Positions 35,441-43,148 of a stretch of 64,000 nt of DNA are shown in pieces. Positions within the stretch are counted from its first letter, which is position 1, and the number at the start of each line of letters is the position of its first letter. The stretch is from Fredinandcohnia onubensis (GTDB taxonomy: Bacteria > Bacillota > Bacilli > Bacillales > Bacillaceae_L). The stretch is taken from NCBI RefSeq assembly GCF_002734215.1, contig NZ_NSEB01000004.1, positions 653,605 through 717,604 on the forward strand, read 5' to 3'. Both the position numbers and the translations under genes were made by a program. Below the pieces are notes generated by a model that saw only the letters and a program-made list of their open reading frames with translations, was not told the origin of the DNA and did no database searches.

Positions 35441-36769
35441 ATGTTTATTGGCCATAAAATAGAAAATCCACAAACTGTATGTTTATATATAGATCCCCAG
35501 CTAGAGGAGTTTTCAAGTGAAATTGGTACACCAGAACAAGGCAAAAAGCTTCATCTAAACGAAAGCATTCGCATGTATCTCAATGAAAAAGTCCCTACCC
35601 TAAATCCGAATATCGTAAAGGTCATGATGGGGACAATGGTAATCGCAACAATTACTTTAGTGGGAGGACACCATTCCTCTAAAGTAGAGGCAGCCAGCAA
35701 TAACCAAGCAAGTTCCCAAACCCAAACAACGCATACGGTTGCAAACGGTGATACACTATATGGAATTGCAAAACAATATAATCTAACCGTGTCCCAGGTA
35801 AAACAACTAAACCATTTAACCGGTGATATGATCTACCCTGGACAAACGCTTGTAATTAGTGAGGCCAAACCTCCACAAACGACAGCAACGTATACAGTCA
35901 CCCGTGGTGACACACTTTACTCCATTGCTAATTCTTATAACATGAGTGTTGATCAAATCAAGCAATTAAATAATCTAACTTCAAACACCATCCATGTGGG
36001 ACAAACCCTACAAGTAATCGGTACTGCACCACAGACCACTCAAATACAAGACAACACATATACGGTTCAACCTGGCGATTCATTATATTCGATAGCCCAG
36101 CGAGCCAACACAACGGTTGACCAAATCATGAAAAATAATAACTTAACATCATCGATGCTCTATGTGGGTCAAACATTACAGCTAGGAAATACAGCAACAG
36201 CCCCACAGAAAAATGTAGCAAGTGCTACATATACCGTAAAAGCAGGAGATACCTTATATGGAATTGCTCGAACTTATAATATGAGTGTGACGGAGCTTAA
36301 AAACATCAATAATCTGACAACAAATACCCTTTCAATTGGACAAGTTTTAAAAGTGAGTGGAACTGCTCAAGCTGAACAAGGAACACAAAACCGAGAGCAG
36401 GTGCTTCAAGATTTAGTGAATGACTCGTATAATTTTGTAGGAATTCCGTACCTGTGGGGAGGAACGACAACAGCTGGATTTGATTGTTCTGGTTTCGTTT
36501 CCTTTATGCATTCGCGTCATGGAATTGATATCCCAAGAACTACATCAGCAGGCTATTATACGATGGGGACGCCTGTCTCAAAAGCAAATTTACAGCAGGG
36601 AGACCTCGTGTTTTTTGCGGTCAATGATACAGGCCGTATCTCCCATGTCGGCTTTTATGTAGGGAATAACAAGTTTATTTCCGCCACATCTTCAAAGGGA
36701 ATAGACGTTGTATCGATGGATAATACGTATTGGTCTAAATATTATGTAGGCGCCAAGCGGGTTTACTAA
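35441..36769 (+). CDS. Secreted peptidoglycan endopeptidase with four LysM and one NlpC/P60 domain
   Basis: A cell wall hydrolase of 442 residues. The export signal is unusual: about 58 hydrophilic residues precede the hydrophobic core VKVMMGTMVIATITLVGG, with a likely cleavage at VEA-AS. Four LysM units follow at about 95-138, 149-193, 206-250 and 263-307 (each YTV..GDTLY.IA..). The NlpC/P60 domain spans about 325-442, with the catalytic Cys in GFDCSGFVSF and His in RISHVGFYVG. Relatives in B. subtilis (LytE, LytF, CwlS) cut D-gamma-glutamyl-meso-DAP bonds during cell separation. ATG follows AAAGGAGGGATGCCTT. It is single-gene, closed by a terminator. Confidence 0.92.
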   Translation: MFIGHKIENPQTVCLYIDPQLEEFSSEIGTPEQGKKLHLNESIRMYLNEKVPTLNPNIVKVMMGTMVIATITLVGGHHSSKVEAASNNQASSQTQTTHTVANGDTLYGIAKQYNLTVSQVKQLNHLTGDMIYPGQTLVISEAKPPQTTATYTVTRGDTLYSIANSYNMSVDQIKQLNNLTSNTIHVGQTLQVIGTAPQTTQIQDNTYTVQPGDSLYSIAQRANTTVDQIMKNNNLTSSMLYVGQTLQLGNTATAPQKNVASATYTVKAGDTLYGIARTYNMSVTELKNINNLTTNTLSIGQVLKVSGTAQAEQGTQNREQVLQDLVNDSYNFVGIPYLWGGTTTAGFDCSGFVSFMHSRHGIDIPRTTSAGYYTMGTPVSKANLQQGDLVFFAVNDTGRISHVGFYVGNNKFISATSSKGIDVVSMDNTYWSKYYVGAKRVY

Positions 36770-36773
36770 AAAA

Positions 36774-36811
36774 GTAAAACCTACGGAACAATTGAATCCG
36801 TAGGTTTTCTA
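36774..36811. terminator. Terminator of the LysM-NlpC/P60 gene
   Basis: Stem AAAACCTACGGA / TCCGTAGGTTTT; T-rich on both sides, so it can also stop kapB transcription. Confidence 0.85.
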
Positions 36812-36818
36812 TGTTTTC

Positions 36819-36918
36819 GGCCAATAATTGTAATTTATGGCCGATAAGGTAAAAATACGGCTTATAAATTAAATTTACGGCCAATAAATACATTTTATGG
36901 TCATTAGCCTAAAATTCG
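36819..36918. repeat. Degenerate tandem array of a 20-bp repeat, five copies, between convergent genes
   Basis: Copies begin at 36819, 36839, 36859, 36879 and 36899, exactly 20 bp apart, each starting GGC or GGT with pattern GGCCAATAA-N4-AATTTAY. Conservation is loose except for the GGCC start and AT-rich tail. It occupies the gap between the terminator at 36774 and the end of kapB. Confidence 0.75.
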
Positions 36919-36928
36919 ACTCAAGGGC

Positions 36929-37312
36929 TTATTTAAAATAATCTTTCTCCAACACGTTCATGTTTTCAAGACTACGTAGTGCCCATTCTGTTCCTTCAGC
37001 TTCTAAATCATTCTTTGTTTTTTCCACTGCTTCTCTTAAAGAGGTCTTATATTCAGGAACTTCCTCTTTGTAATGGCGTACCATCTTTTTTGGAACATTT
37101 GTCTGCTCGTTAAAAGCAAGTGCTCTCCGTTCTTGAAAAAGTGGAACATTAACATCCTTCGGTGAATGAATATCCCCTTGCATTGGATGCTTTAAGACAG
37201 CCTTTACCTTCACAAGATAATGCTCAGGCTTGATTGCTGTAATTTCTCCAATATATTTTCCAGTCTTATAAATTCCAGTTACAATGTCACCAACTTTAAA
37301 TTCATCAGACAT
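36929..37312 (-). CDS. kapB: Kinase-associated protein KapB
   Basis: A 127-residue protein matching B. subtilis KapB (128 residues), which is needed for KinB-dependent activation of the sporulation phosphorelay. It has an SH3-like N-terminal part (FKVGDIVTGIYKTGKYIGEI) and a helical C-terminus (YKTSLREAVEKTKNDLEAEG). No lipobox or signal peptide is visible. ATG at 37312 lies eight bases behind AAGGAG; a GTG three codons earlier overlaps that site. In B. subtilis kapB is in the kinB operon; here no kinase gene is next to it, so it must serve a distant or different kinase. Confidence 0.85.
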   Translation of the reverse strand: MSDEFKVGDIVTGIYKTGKYIGEITAIKPEHYLVKVKAVLKHPMQGDIHSPKDVNVPLFQERRALAFNEQTNVPKKMVRHYKEEVPEYKTSLREAVEKTKNDLEAEGTEWALRSLENMNVLEKDYFK

Positions 37313-37446
37313 TCTAATCACTCCTTCTGCAAATTTCTAACTCTTTTCATTATAACCGACGTCATTCGAACAAGCATCTTATAACACGTCTTAGGTTTGT
37401 GTTATAATGTAAAAAGCTATCATTATAGGTTGAAAGGTGTGTAGGA

Positions 37447-37647
37447 ATGCCAGTATTAAACCTGTTTCTATATTTCCCTGAGGATAAATCAGAATATATT
37501 CCAGCTGGAATAACTACTGTTATTTGCTTAATTATTGCGTTTATCGTGTTTCGCTTATTTATCAAGCATTCAAAAAAAGAACAAGCGAAAGCTGAGGAAC
37601 TAGAGAAGCAATTAATAAAACAAGACAAAAATAATTTCATGAAGTAA
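37447..37647 (+). CDS. Small single-pass membrane protein, unknown
   Basis: A 66-residue protein with one membrane segment at about 20-38 (GITTVICLIIAFIVFRLFIK) and a charged helical tail rich in Lys, Glu and Gln that may form a coiled coil. An extended -10 promoter (TGT TATAAT at 37400-37408) lies just upstream. It lies where kinB and patB would be in the B. subtilis arrangement and is followed 14 bp later by the DUF1871 gene. It is not recognised. Confidence 0.65.
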   Translation: MPVLNLFLYFPEDKSEYIPAGITTVICLIIAFIVFRLFIKHSKKEQAKAEELEKQLIKQDKNNFMK

Positions 37648-37661
37648 TTTTAGGTGATTCT

Positions 37662-37922
37662 ATGGAAAATCAACAAGCCAATTTACAAATTATGATTATG
37701 CTGCAAGAATGGGATCCACTTGGCTATGGAGTCGGTTCTTATGAAACAGAAGCGGTGGATGTTTTACAGGCAGCCCATCAATTTGATAATCCCGGTAAAT
37801 TAGCAAGAAAAATACAGTCTATTTTTGAATTCTCCTTTGAGGAAGTCATTCCACTAAAAGAATGTGAGGACATGGCTGTAAAACTCTTATCCATTTTAAA
37901 TAATGCGACGTGCGAACTGTAA
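37662..37922 (+). CDS. yugE: DUF1871 family protein (YugE-like)
   Basis: An 86-residue cytosolic protein with MIMLQEWDPLGYGVGSYETE near the start and LARKIQSIFEFSFEEVIPLK in the middle, the pattern of the DUF1871 family. It lies between the kap genes and yugF, which is the position of yugE in B. subtilis. AGGTGATTCT is the ribosome site. The function of the family is unknown. Confidence 0.7.
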   Translation: MENQQANLQIMIMLQEWDPLGYGVGSYETEAVDVLQAAHQFDNPGKLARKIQSIFEFSFEEVIPLKECEDMAVKLLSILNNATCEL

Positions 37923-37949
37923 AAAAGATGGGGCAACCCATCTTTTTTT
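37919..37949 (+). terminator. Terminator of the yugE-like gene
   Basis: Stem AAAGATGGG / CCCATCTTT with a GCAA loop followed by TTTT. Confidence 0.85.
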
Positions 37950-38029
37950 GTATATTAAGGGTTTTGTACGGGTTCTTTGATGATTTGGATAGGGAGGGAT
38001 GGCGCTGCTCTCCATTTACCCTTTAACTT

Positions 38030-38363
38030 AAATGATGAAGGGGATTCGTGGGGGAATTTTCGTATCAAATCCCCTTCATAGACACAATGAAGAGGAATCG
38101 GTCGGTAATCTTCGTATCAAATCCCCTTCATAGACACGATGAAGAGGAATCGAGTGGGAATTTTCGAACCAAATCCCCTTCATAGACGCGATGAAGCGGA
38201 ATCAATCGGGAATCTTCGTATCAAATCCCCTTCATAGACGTGATGAAGAGGAATCGGTCGGGAATTTTCGTACCAAATCCCCATCATAGACGGGATGAAG
38301 AGGAATCAGGTGGGAATTTTCGTACCAAATCCCCTTCATAGACCCGATGAAGGAAAGTCGAGC
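38030..38363. repeat. Tandem array of a 52-bp hairpin repeat, about 6.5 copies, between convergent genes
   Basis: AAATCCCC recurs at 38067, 38119, 38171, 38223, 38275 and 38327, exactly 52 bp apart. Each unit holds CCCCTTCAT / ATGAAGAGG (one mismatch) around a seven-base loop AGACnnn; differences between copies concentrate in that loop (ACA, ACG, GCG, GTG, GGG, CCG). An alternative stem GGGAATTT / AAATCCCC uses the same CCCC. The array ends ten bases from the yugF stop codon, and no ordinary terminator for yugF is seen. The preceding 37950-38029 shows nothing recognisable. Confidence 0.93.
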
Positions 38364-38372
38364 TAAGAACAC

Positions 38373-39176
38373 CTAGATAAACTCCGAAATATACTCGTAT
38401 ACTTTCTCCGGACATTCTTCAGGAACCAAATGCCCCGTATTCTTAATGGAAACAAAACTAGAATTTGGCAGGTCTTGATGAAGCCTTTTCCCTACAGAAA
38501 TTGGAACAACTCGATCTTTTTCACCCCAAATTAAAAAGACTGGATGGTTAATCTTTTTTAATTCTTCAGACGGTAAGTCTCCCTCACGATGGCGAATCAT
38601 TCGCGTTAAACCCATAAAAATACGGTTATCCAAGAAGGGCTCTGTATAACCATCAATCATTTCTTGGTCAATGAGCTCATGGTTATGCACGACATTACGT
38701 AAATTATGTAATACCCCTTGCTTGGCTAGCTTCCTCTTTACAATAAAGTGAAAATAGGGAAGATAGGAAGAATAGATTAAGGACTTTGGCATCCGTTTCA
38801 TATAGCCTGAGCTGCACAACAAAACTAATTTATCTACTAAATCAGGCGCTTGCTTTGCAATGTATAGGCATATTTGGCCACCCATCGAATGGCCAACTAA
38901 ATTCACTTTTGAAAAATGAAAAGACCGAATCAAATCGCAAACAACATACGCGATATTGGAATAAGAGTACGTAAATCTAGTTGATTTTTCACTCTTCCCA
39001 AAAGGGGGGAGGTCAATCGATAAGATTGTATACTCTTCCTTTAAAAAGGGAATCAGTCTTCGAAAGCTAAATGAGGATGATAAGAAGCCGTGCAACATGA
39101 CAAGAACTGGCTTCTTTTTACTATGTTGGTATAACTGATAATGAAGATTTACTCCCTTAATTTGTATCGTATCCAT
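38373..39176 (-). CDS. yugF: Alpha/beta hydrolase YugF
   Basis: A 267-residue alpha/beta hydrolase. The oxyanion region is VLVMLHGFLSSSFSF near 25; the nucleophile elbow is LVGHSMGGQ (Ser near 97); the acid is likely Asp in WGEKDRVVP near 220, and the His is in NTGHLVPEE near 248. The catalytic triad thus looks complete; substrate is unknown. The ribosome site is weak. It is convergent with the yugE-like gene across the 52-bp array, and divergent from alaR, the B. subtilis order. Confidence 0.87.
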   Translation of the reverse strand: MDTIQIKGVNLHYQLYQHSKKKPVLVMLHGFLSSSFSFRRLIPFLKEEYTILSIDLPPFGKSEKSTRFTYSYSNIAYVVCDLIRSFHFSKVNLVGHSMGGQICLYIAKQAPDLVDKLVLLCSSGYMKRMPKSLIYSSYLPYFHFIVKRKLAKQGVLHNLRNVVHNHELIDQEMIDGYTEPFLDNRIFMGLTRMIRHREGDLPSEELKKINHPVFLIWGEKDRVVPISVGKRLHQDLPNSSFVSIKNTGHLVPEECPEKVYEYISEFI

Positions 39177-39341
39177 TGATGAAAATCCACATCCTACACT
39201 ATTGATTTATCCCTATTTTTACCAAAGGGGATAGAAAAACTCATAAAATTTCGAATGAATATAAAATAATTCAATATACTATTCATTTATCTGATATAAT
39301 AAGTGACAAAAATTCATTTCAAATTACTAGGAGTGACCATT

Positions 39342-39842
39342 ATGCAGTTACAGGAAAATGAAATCGAAATACTTGAGATTATTGAAAATAACGGACGACT
39401 TCCTGTGGAAACAATTGCAAAATTAGTAGGCAAAAGTGTCGATGAAGTCGATGGCATTATTCAAAAACTAGAAGATCAAAAGATTATTGTGGAGTATAAC
39501 ACAATCGTGGACTGGAAGAAAGTTGAAGGCCATGAAGGTGTAACAGCCATGATTGATGTCAAGGTAACCCCGAAAAAAGGTGTCGGCTTTGATGAAATTG
39601 CGAAACGTATCTATCATTTTAAAGAAGTAAAATCTGTTTATTTAATGTCTGGCGCATATGATTTATCGGTTGTAATTGAAGGTAAAACGATGTCAGAAGT
39701 TGGTTCTTTTGTGTCTGAGAAGCTTTCAACTCTTGATTCTGTTCTTTCGACAACAACTCATTTTATTTTGAAAAAATATAAGCATGATGGAACTATTTTT
39801 GATCAAGGTGAAGATGACAAACGGATTGTGGTGACACCATGA
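39342..39842 (+). CDS. alaR: Lrp/AsnC family regulator AlaR
   Basis: A 166-residue transcription factor. An N-terminal winged helix-turn-helix (ILEIIENNGRLPVETIAKLV) is followed by an AsnC/RAM ligand-binding domain (VTPKKGVGFDEIAKRIYHFK). The ATG is selected because TAGGAG lies correctly upstream; a GTG 39 bases earlier is in frame but has no site. It overlaps alaT by 4 bp (ATGA). In B. subtilis AlaR activates the alaR-alaT operon for alanine metabolism, and that role is expected here. Confidence 0.88.
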   Translation: MQLQENEIEILEIIENNGRLPVETIAKLVGKSVDEVDGIIQKLEDQKIIVEYNTIVDWKKVEGHEGVTAMIDVKVTPKKGVGFDEIAKRIYHFKEVKSVYLMSGAYDLSVVIEGKTMSEVGSFVSEKLSTLDSVLSTTTHFILKKYKHDGTIFDQGEDDKRIVVTP

Positions 39843-41008
39843 CCTCTCAGTACCTTTCTAAAAAAGTTCAAGAATTACAACCTTCCGGAATCCGCCGATT
39901 TTTTGATTTAGCGGTAACCATGGAAGGTGTCGTCTCGTTAGGTGTGGGTGAACCTGATTTTGTAACACCTTGGTCAATTAGAGAAGCAAGCATCCAATCT
40001 ATCGAGTCAGGAATAACATCTTATACAGGAAATGCGGGACTACTAGAACTAAGGCAGGAAATTTCAGCTTATTTACAAAGATCTTTTGGGGTGCAATATG
40101 CTCCTGAACATGAGGTTATAGTGACGGTCGGTGGAAGCCAAGCAATTGATTTGGCATTACGTGCAATTGTCGATCCAGGTGATGAAGTAATCATTGTGGA
40201 ACCAACGTTTGTTGCATACAGCCCAATCGTTTCGCTAGCAGGCGGAGTTCCTATCCCTGTGCATACGAGACCTGAAAATGAATTTAAGCTACAGCCAGAA
40301 GAAATAGAAAAAGTAGTAACAGAACGTACAAAGGCCATTATTATTTGTTCTCCAAATAATCCAACAGGTACAATGCTGAGGAAGGAAGAACTTGAAGCCA
40401 TTGCTAAAATTGTGGAAAAGCACGATTTACTTGTGATTTCAGATGAGATTTATGCTGAACTTTCCTATGAAGGCAAATATACTAGTTTTTCAAGTATCCC
40501 TGGGATGTTTGAGCGTACAATCCTTGTTTCCGGATTTTCAAAGGGCTTTGCTATGACTGGATGGCGCTTAGGTTATTCTGCTGCTCCAAGAGAAATTTCG
40601 GAAGCTATGTTGAAAATTCATCAATATACAATGATGTGTGCTTCGACGATGGCTCAGTACGGAGCAATCGAGGCTCTAAGAAATGGACTTTCAGATGTAG
40701 AATATATGAGAAAAAGCTATCGTCAGCGTAGAAACTTTTTCGTATCCTCATTACAGGAAATTGGACTATCTTGTCATATACCAGGCGGCGCTTTCTATGC
40801 ATTTCCGTCTATTAAAGAAACGGGATTATCATCTGAGGAATTTGCGCATCGTTTACTGATGGAGGAAAGAGTAGCAGTTGTTCCTGGTAATGTATTCGGT
40901 GAAAGTGGTGAAGGGTTTATTCGCTGCTCGTATGCATCCTCACTAGAGCAACTCCAAGAAGCAGTCAAACGTATGGGCCGATTCTTGAAAAACAACAATC
41001 TTGTCTAA
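39839..41008 (+). CDS. alaT: Aminotransferase class I AlaT
   Basis: A PLP-dependent aminotransferase of 389 residues making alanine from pyruvate and glutamate. Key stretches are SYTGNAGLLELRQEIS near 61, CSPNNPTGTML near 168, SDEIYAELSY near 200 and the PLP Lys in SGFSKGFAMTGWRLGY near 235. It is translated in step with alaR through the 4-bp overlap. A hairpin lies 16 bp past its stop. Confidence 0.92.
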   Translation: MTSQYLSKKVQELQPSGIRRFFDLAVTMEGVVSLGVGEPDFVTPWSIREASIQSIESGITSYTGNAGLLELRQEISAYLQRSFGVQYAPEHEVIVTVGGSQAIDLALRAIVDPGDEVIIVEPTFVAYSPIVSLAGGVPIPVHTRPENEFKLQPEEIEKVVTERTKAIIICSPNNPTGTMLRKEELEAIAKIVEKHDLLVISDEIYAELSYEGKYTSFSSIPGMFERTILVSGFSKGFAMTGWRLGYSAAPREISEAMLKIHQYTMMCASTMAQYGAIEALRNGLSDVEYMRKSYRQRRNFFVSSLQEIGLSCHIPGGAFYAFPSIKETGLSSEEFAHRLLMEERVAVVPGNVFGESGEGFIRCSYASSLEQLQEAVKRMGRFLKNNNLV

Positions 41009-41023
41009 AAAATTGTATAAAAA

Positions 41024-41052
41024 AATGGACAAAACCAATTTTGGTTTTGTCC
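41024..41052. terminator. Hairpin after alaT
   Basis: Perfect stem GGACAAAACCAA / TTGGTTTTGTCC. The T-tract is on the minus side only, so termination of alaT by it is uncertain. Confidence 0.5.
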
Positions 41053-41214
41053 TACATACAAAAGGGGAATACTAGAAAGCCTTTAAAAGTAGTATCTCCA
41101 GTAATCACCTATTTTAAACACCGCACAGATCCCGCTATTATCAAAATGATAAATATTACCTCCTTCATAATTTCATCTCGAAATGGTAACTCTAAAAGAG
41201 AAAAGGTTCTTTTT

Positions 41215-41243
41215 TTGAATAAATGGCTATTCTGTGTTATAAT
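41215..41243 (+). promoter_or_regulatory. SigA promoter of yugI
   Basis: TTGAAT, 17 bp, TATAAT with an extended -10 TGT. It lies 53 bp before the yugI start; 41053-41214 shows no other feature. Confidence 0.7.
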
Positions 41244-41296
41244 TGTTTATTGCGTATATAAAGGTATGTAAACTAAAGTTTTAGGAGTTGGGTAGC

Positions 41297-41683
41297 ATGA
41301 CAGAAAAATTCGAAGTAGGAAGTGTTGTTAAGGGTAAAATTACAGGGATTCAACCTTATGGAGCATTTGTTGCTTTAGACGAAAATACACAAGGTTTAGT
41401 TCATATTTCAGAAGTAACTCATGGTTTTGTTAAAGATATTAACGAACATGTTAAAGTTGGCGATGAAGTAAATGTAAAGATTTTATCTATTGATGAAGGC
41501 GCAGGAAAAATCGGTCTATCAATTCGTGCAACTGAAGAAGCACCAGAAAAGCCGGTACAAAGAACTGCTAAGCCTAAAAAACGTCCAGCACAAGCACAGC
41601 CAGCAAATGCTGAAAGCCCTCAAGGTTTCAACACTTTAAAGGATAAGCTTGAAGAATGGATTGAACAATCGAATTTTAACTAA
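41297..41683 (+). CDS. yugI: S1-domain RNA-binding protein YugI (general stress protein 13)
   Basis: A 128-residue protein with one S1 domain at residues 4-75 (GSVVKGKITGIQPYGAFVAL, then GLVHISEVTHGFVKD and KVKILSIDEGAGKIGLSIR), followed by a proline- and alanine-rich linker and a short helix. B. subtilis YugI (general stress protein 13, 130 residues) is a cytosolic RNA- or ribosome-associated protein. The ATG at 41297 uses AGGAG at 41283; an earlier in-frame codon at 41288 overlaps that site. Confidence 0.9.
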   Translation: MTEKFEVGSVVKGKITGIQPYGAFVALDENTQGLVHISEVTHGFVKDINEHVKVGDEVNVKILSIDEGAGKIGLSIRATEEAPEKPVQRTAKPKKRPAQAQPANAESPQGFNTLKDKLEEWIEQSNFN

Positions 41684-41690
41684 GAACCAG

Positions 41691-41725
41691 AAAAAGAGGC
41701 ATTCATTGAATAGCCTCTTTTTTTA
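41691..41725 (+). terminator. Terminator of yugI
   Basis: Stem AAAAGAGGC / GCCTCTTTT followed by TTTT. Confidence 0.85.
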
Positions 41726-41770
41726 CATATATTAATAAAAATAGAAAGATAATGTAAAGAGCAAACTACT

Positions 41771-41786
41771 TTACAACATGTTGTAA
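41771..41786. promoter_or_regulatory. Perfect 16-bp palindrome ahead of the alcohol dehydrogenase
   Basis: TTACAACATGTTGTAA is fully self-complementary and lies 33 bp upstream of the yugJ start, between likely promoter and ribosome site. Probably a repressor operator; I cannot name the protein. Confidence 0.5.
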
Positions 41787-41819
41787 CATTGCCATAATTT
41801 TTTACAGGAGGCGATCATT

Positions 41820-42983
41820 TTGGAAAACTTTACATATTACAACCCAACTAAGCTTATTTTTGGTAAAGGGCAGGTACAAGAACTTAAAACTGAAATACCC
41901 CAATACGGAAAAAAAGTATTGCTTATATATGGTGGCGGTAGCATCAAAAGAAATGGTTTGTACGACCAAGTCATTCACCAATTAAATGAAATAGGGGCAG
42001 AGGTACACGAGTTTTCTGGAGTAGAACCCAATCCCCGTCTGTCTACTGTCAAAAAAGGAATCAAAATTTGCCGTAAGGAAGGCATTGAGTTTTTGCTCGC
42101 TGTTGGTGGTGGAAGTGTTATTGACTGTACAAAAGCAATTGCCGTTGGCGTAAAATACGATGGTGATGTATGGGATTTCATGTCTCGAAAAGCAGTGGCT
42201 ACTGACGCTCTTCCTTTAGGAACTGTTTTGACTATAGCAGCGACAGGCTCAGAAATGAATTCAGGCTCGGTCATTACAAATTGGGAAACGAATGAAAAAT
42301 ATGGATGGGGAAGTCCTGCTGTGTTTCCTAAATTTTCAATTCTAGATCCAGTTTATACATATTCCCTTCCAAAGAATCAAACAGTGTATGGAATGGTGGA
42401 TATGATGTCACATGTGTTTGAACATTATTTCCATCATGAACCGAACACGTTAACCCAAGATAGATGGTGTGAGTCTATACTAAGGACGGTCATCGAAACG
42501 GCACCGAAACTAATTAATGACTTAGAAAACTATGATTACAGAGCGACCATTATGCTTAATGGAACTCTTGCCTTAAATAAAATGTTAAACATGGGATATA
42601 ACGGGGACTGGGCTACACATAATATTGAACATGCCGTATCTGCTGTATATGATATTCCTCATGGTGGTGGACTTGCGATTCTATTCCCGAATTGGATGAA
42701 GCATGTTTTGGATGAAAATGTAGACCGTTTCAAGCAATTGGCTGTGCGTGTCTTTGATGTCGATCCTGAAGGAAAAACAGATCGTGAAGTAGCACTTGAA
42801 GGAATCGATAAGCTAAGAGAATTTTGGAACAGCATCGGTGCACCATCAAGATTGGCAGATTACGACATTGGAGAAGAAAACCTTGAACTAATGGCCGAAA
42901 AAACAGTTGTTTTCGGTGAATTTGGCCGCTTTAAAGTACTAGGCAAACAAGATTCGCTTGAAATACTAAAAGCATCCCTATAA
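41820..42983 (+). CDS. yugJ: Iron-containing NADH-dependent butanol-type dehydrogenase
   Basis: A group III (iron-dependent) alcohol dehydrogenase of 387 residues. The N-terminal part is [16 protein letters not shown]; the dinucleotide site is [16 protein letters not shown] near 93; metal ligands are in [17 protein letters not shown] near 197 and in [20 protein letters not shown] near 265. Relatives reduce butyraldehyde or other aldehydes. The TTG start lies behind AGGAGG. B. subtilis has two such genes here (yugJ, yugK); only one is present in this window. A perfect palindrome sits just upstream. Confidence 0.9.
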   Translation: MENFTYYNPTKLIFGKGQVQELKTEIPQYGKKVLLIYGGGSIKRNGLYDQVIHQLNEIGAEVHEFSGVEPNPRLSTVKKGIKICRKEGIEFLLAVGGGSVIDCTKAIAVGVKYDGDVWDFMSRKAVATDALPLGTVLTIAATGSEMNSGSVITNWETNEKYGWGSPAVFPKFSILDPVYTYSLPKNQTVYGMVDMMSHVFEHYFHHEPNTLTQDRWCESILRTVIETAPKLINDLENYDYRATIMLNGTLALNKMLNMGYNGDWATHNIEHAVSAVYDIPHGGGLAILFPNWMKHVLDENVDRFKQLAVRVFDVDPEGKTDREVALEGIDKLREFWNSIGAPSRLADYDIGEENLELMAEKTVVFGEFGRFKVLGKQDSLEILKASL

Positions 42984-43003
42984 TTGATATTTATAAACTG
43001 CCA

Positions 43004-43040
43004 AAAAGGCTCATACTACCTGTGTGAGTTCTTTTTTTTA
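43004..43040 (+). terminator. Probable terminator of yugJ
   Basis: Stem GGCTCATAC / GTGTGAGTT with several G-T pairs followed by CTTTTTTT. Confidence 0.5.
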
Positions 43041-43148
43041 CTTTTTTAAAATGGCTACGCTTACAGTAAGACGACGGTCTTGATTTAACAGAAAAGTTTG
43101 GTTACAGTGAAAAGAGGCATTGAAAATTAAAGGGTGGAGGTATTGAAA

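Noticed and set aside
41041..41271. 76-codon frame between alaT and yugI
   Set aside because: It starts inside a hairpin, lacks a ribosome site and covers the yugI promoter.
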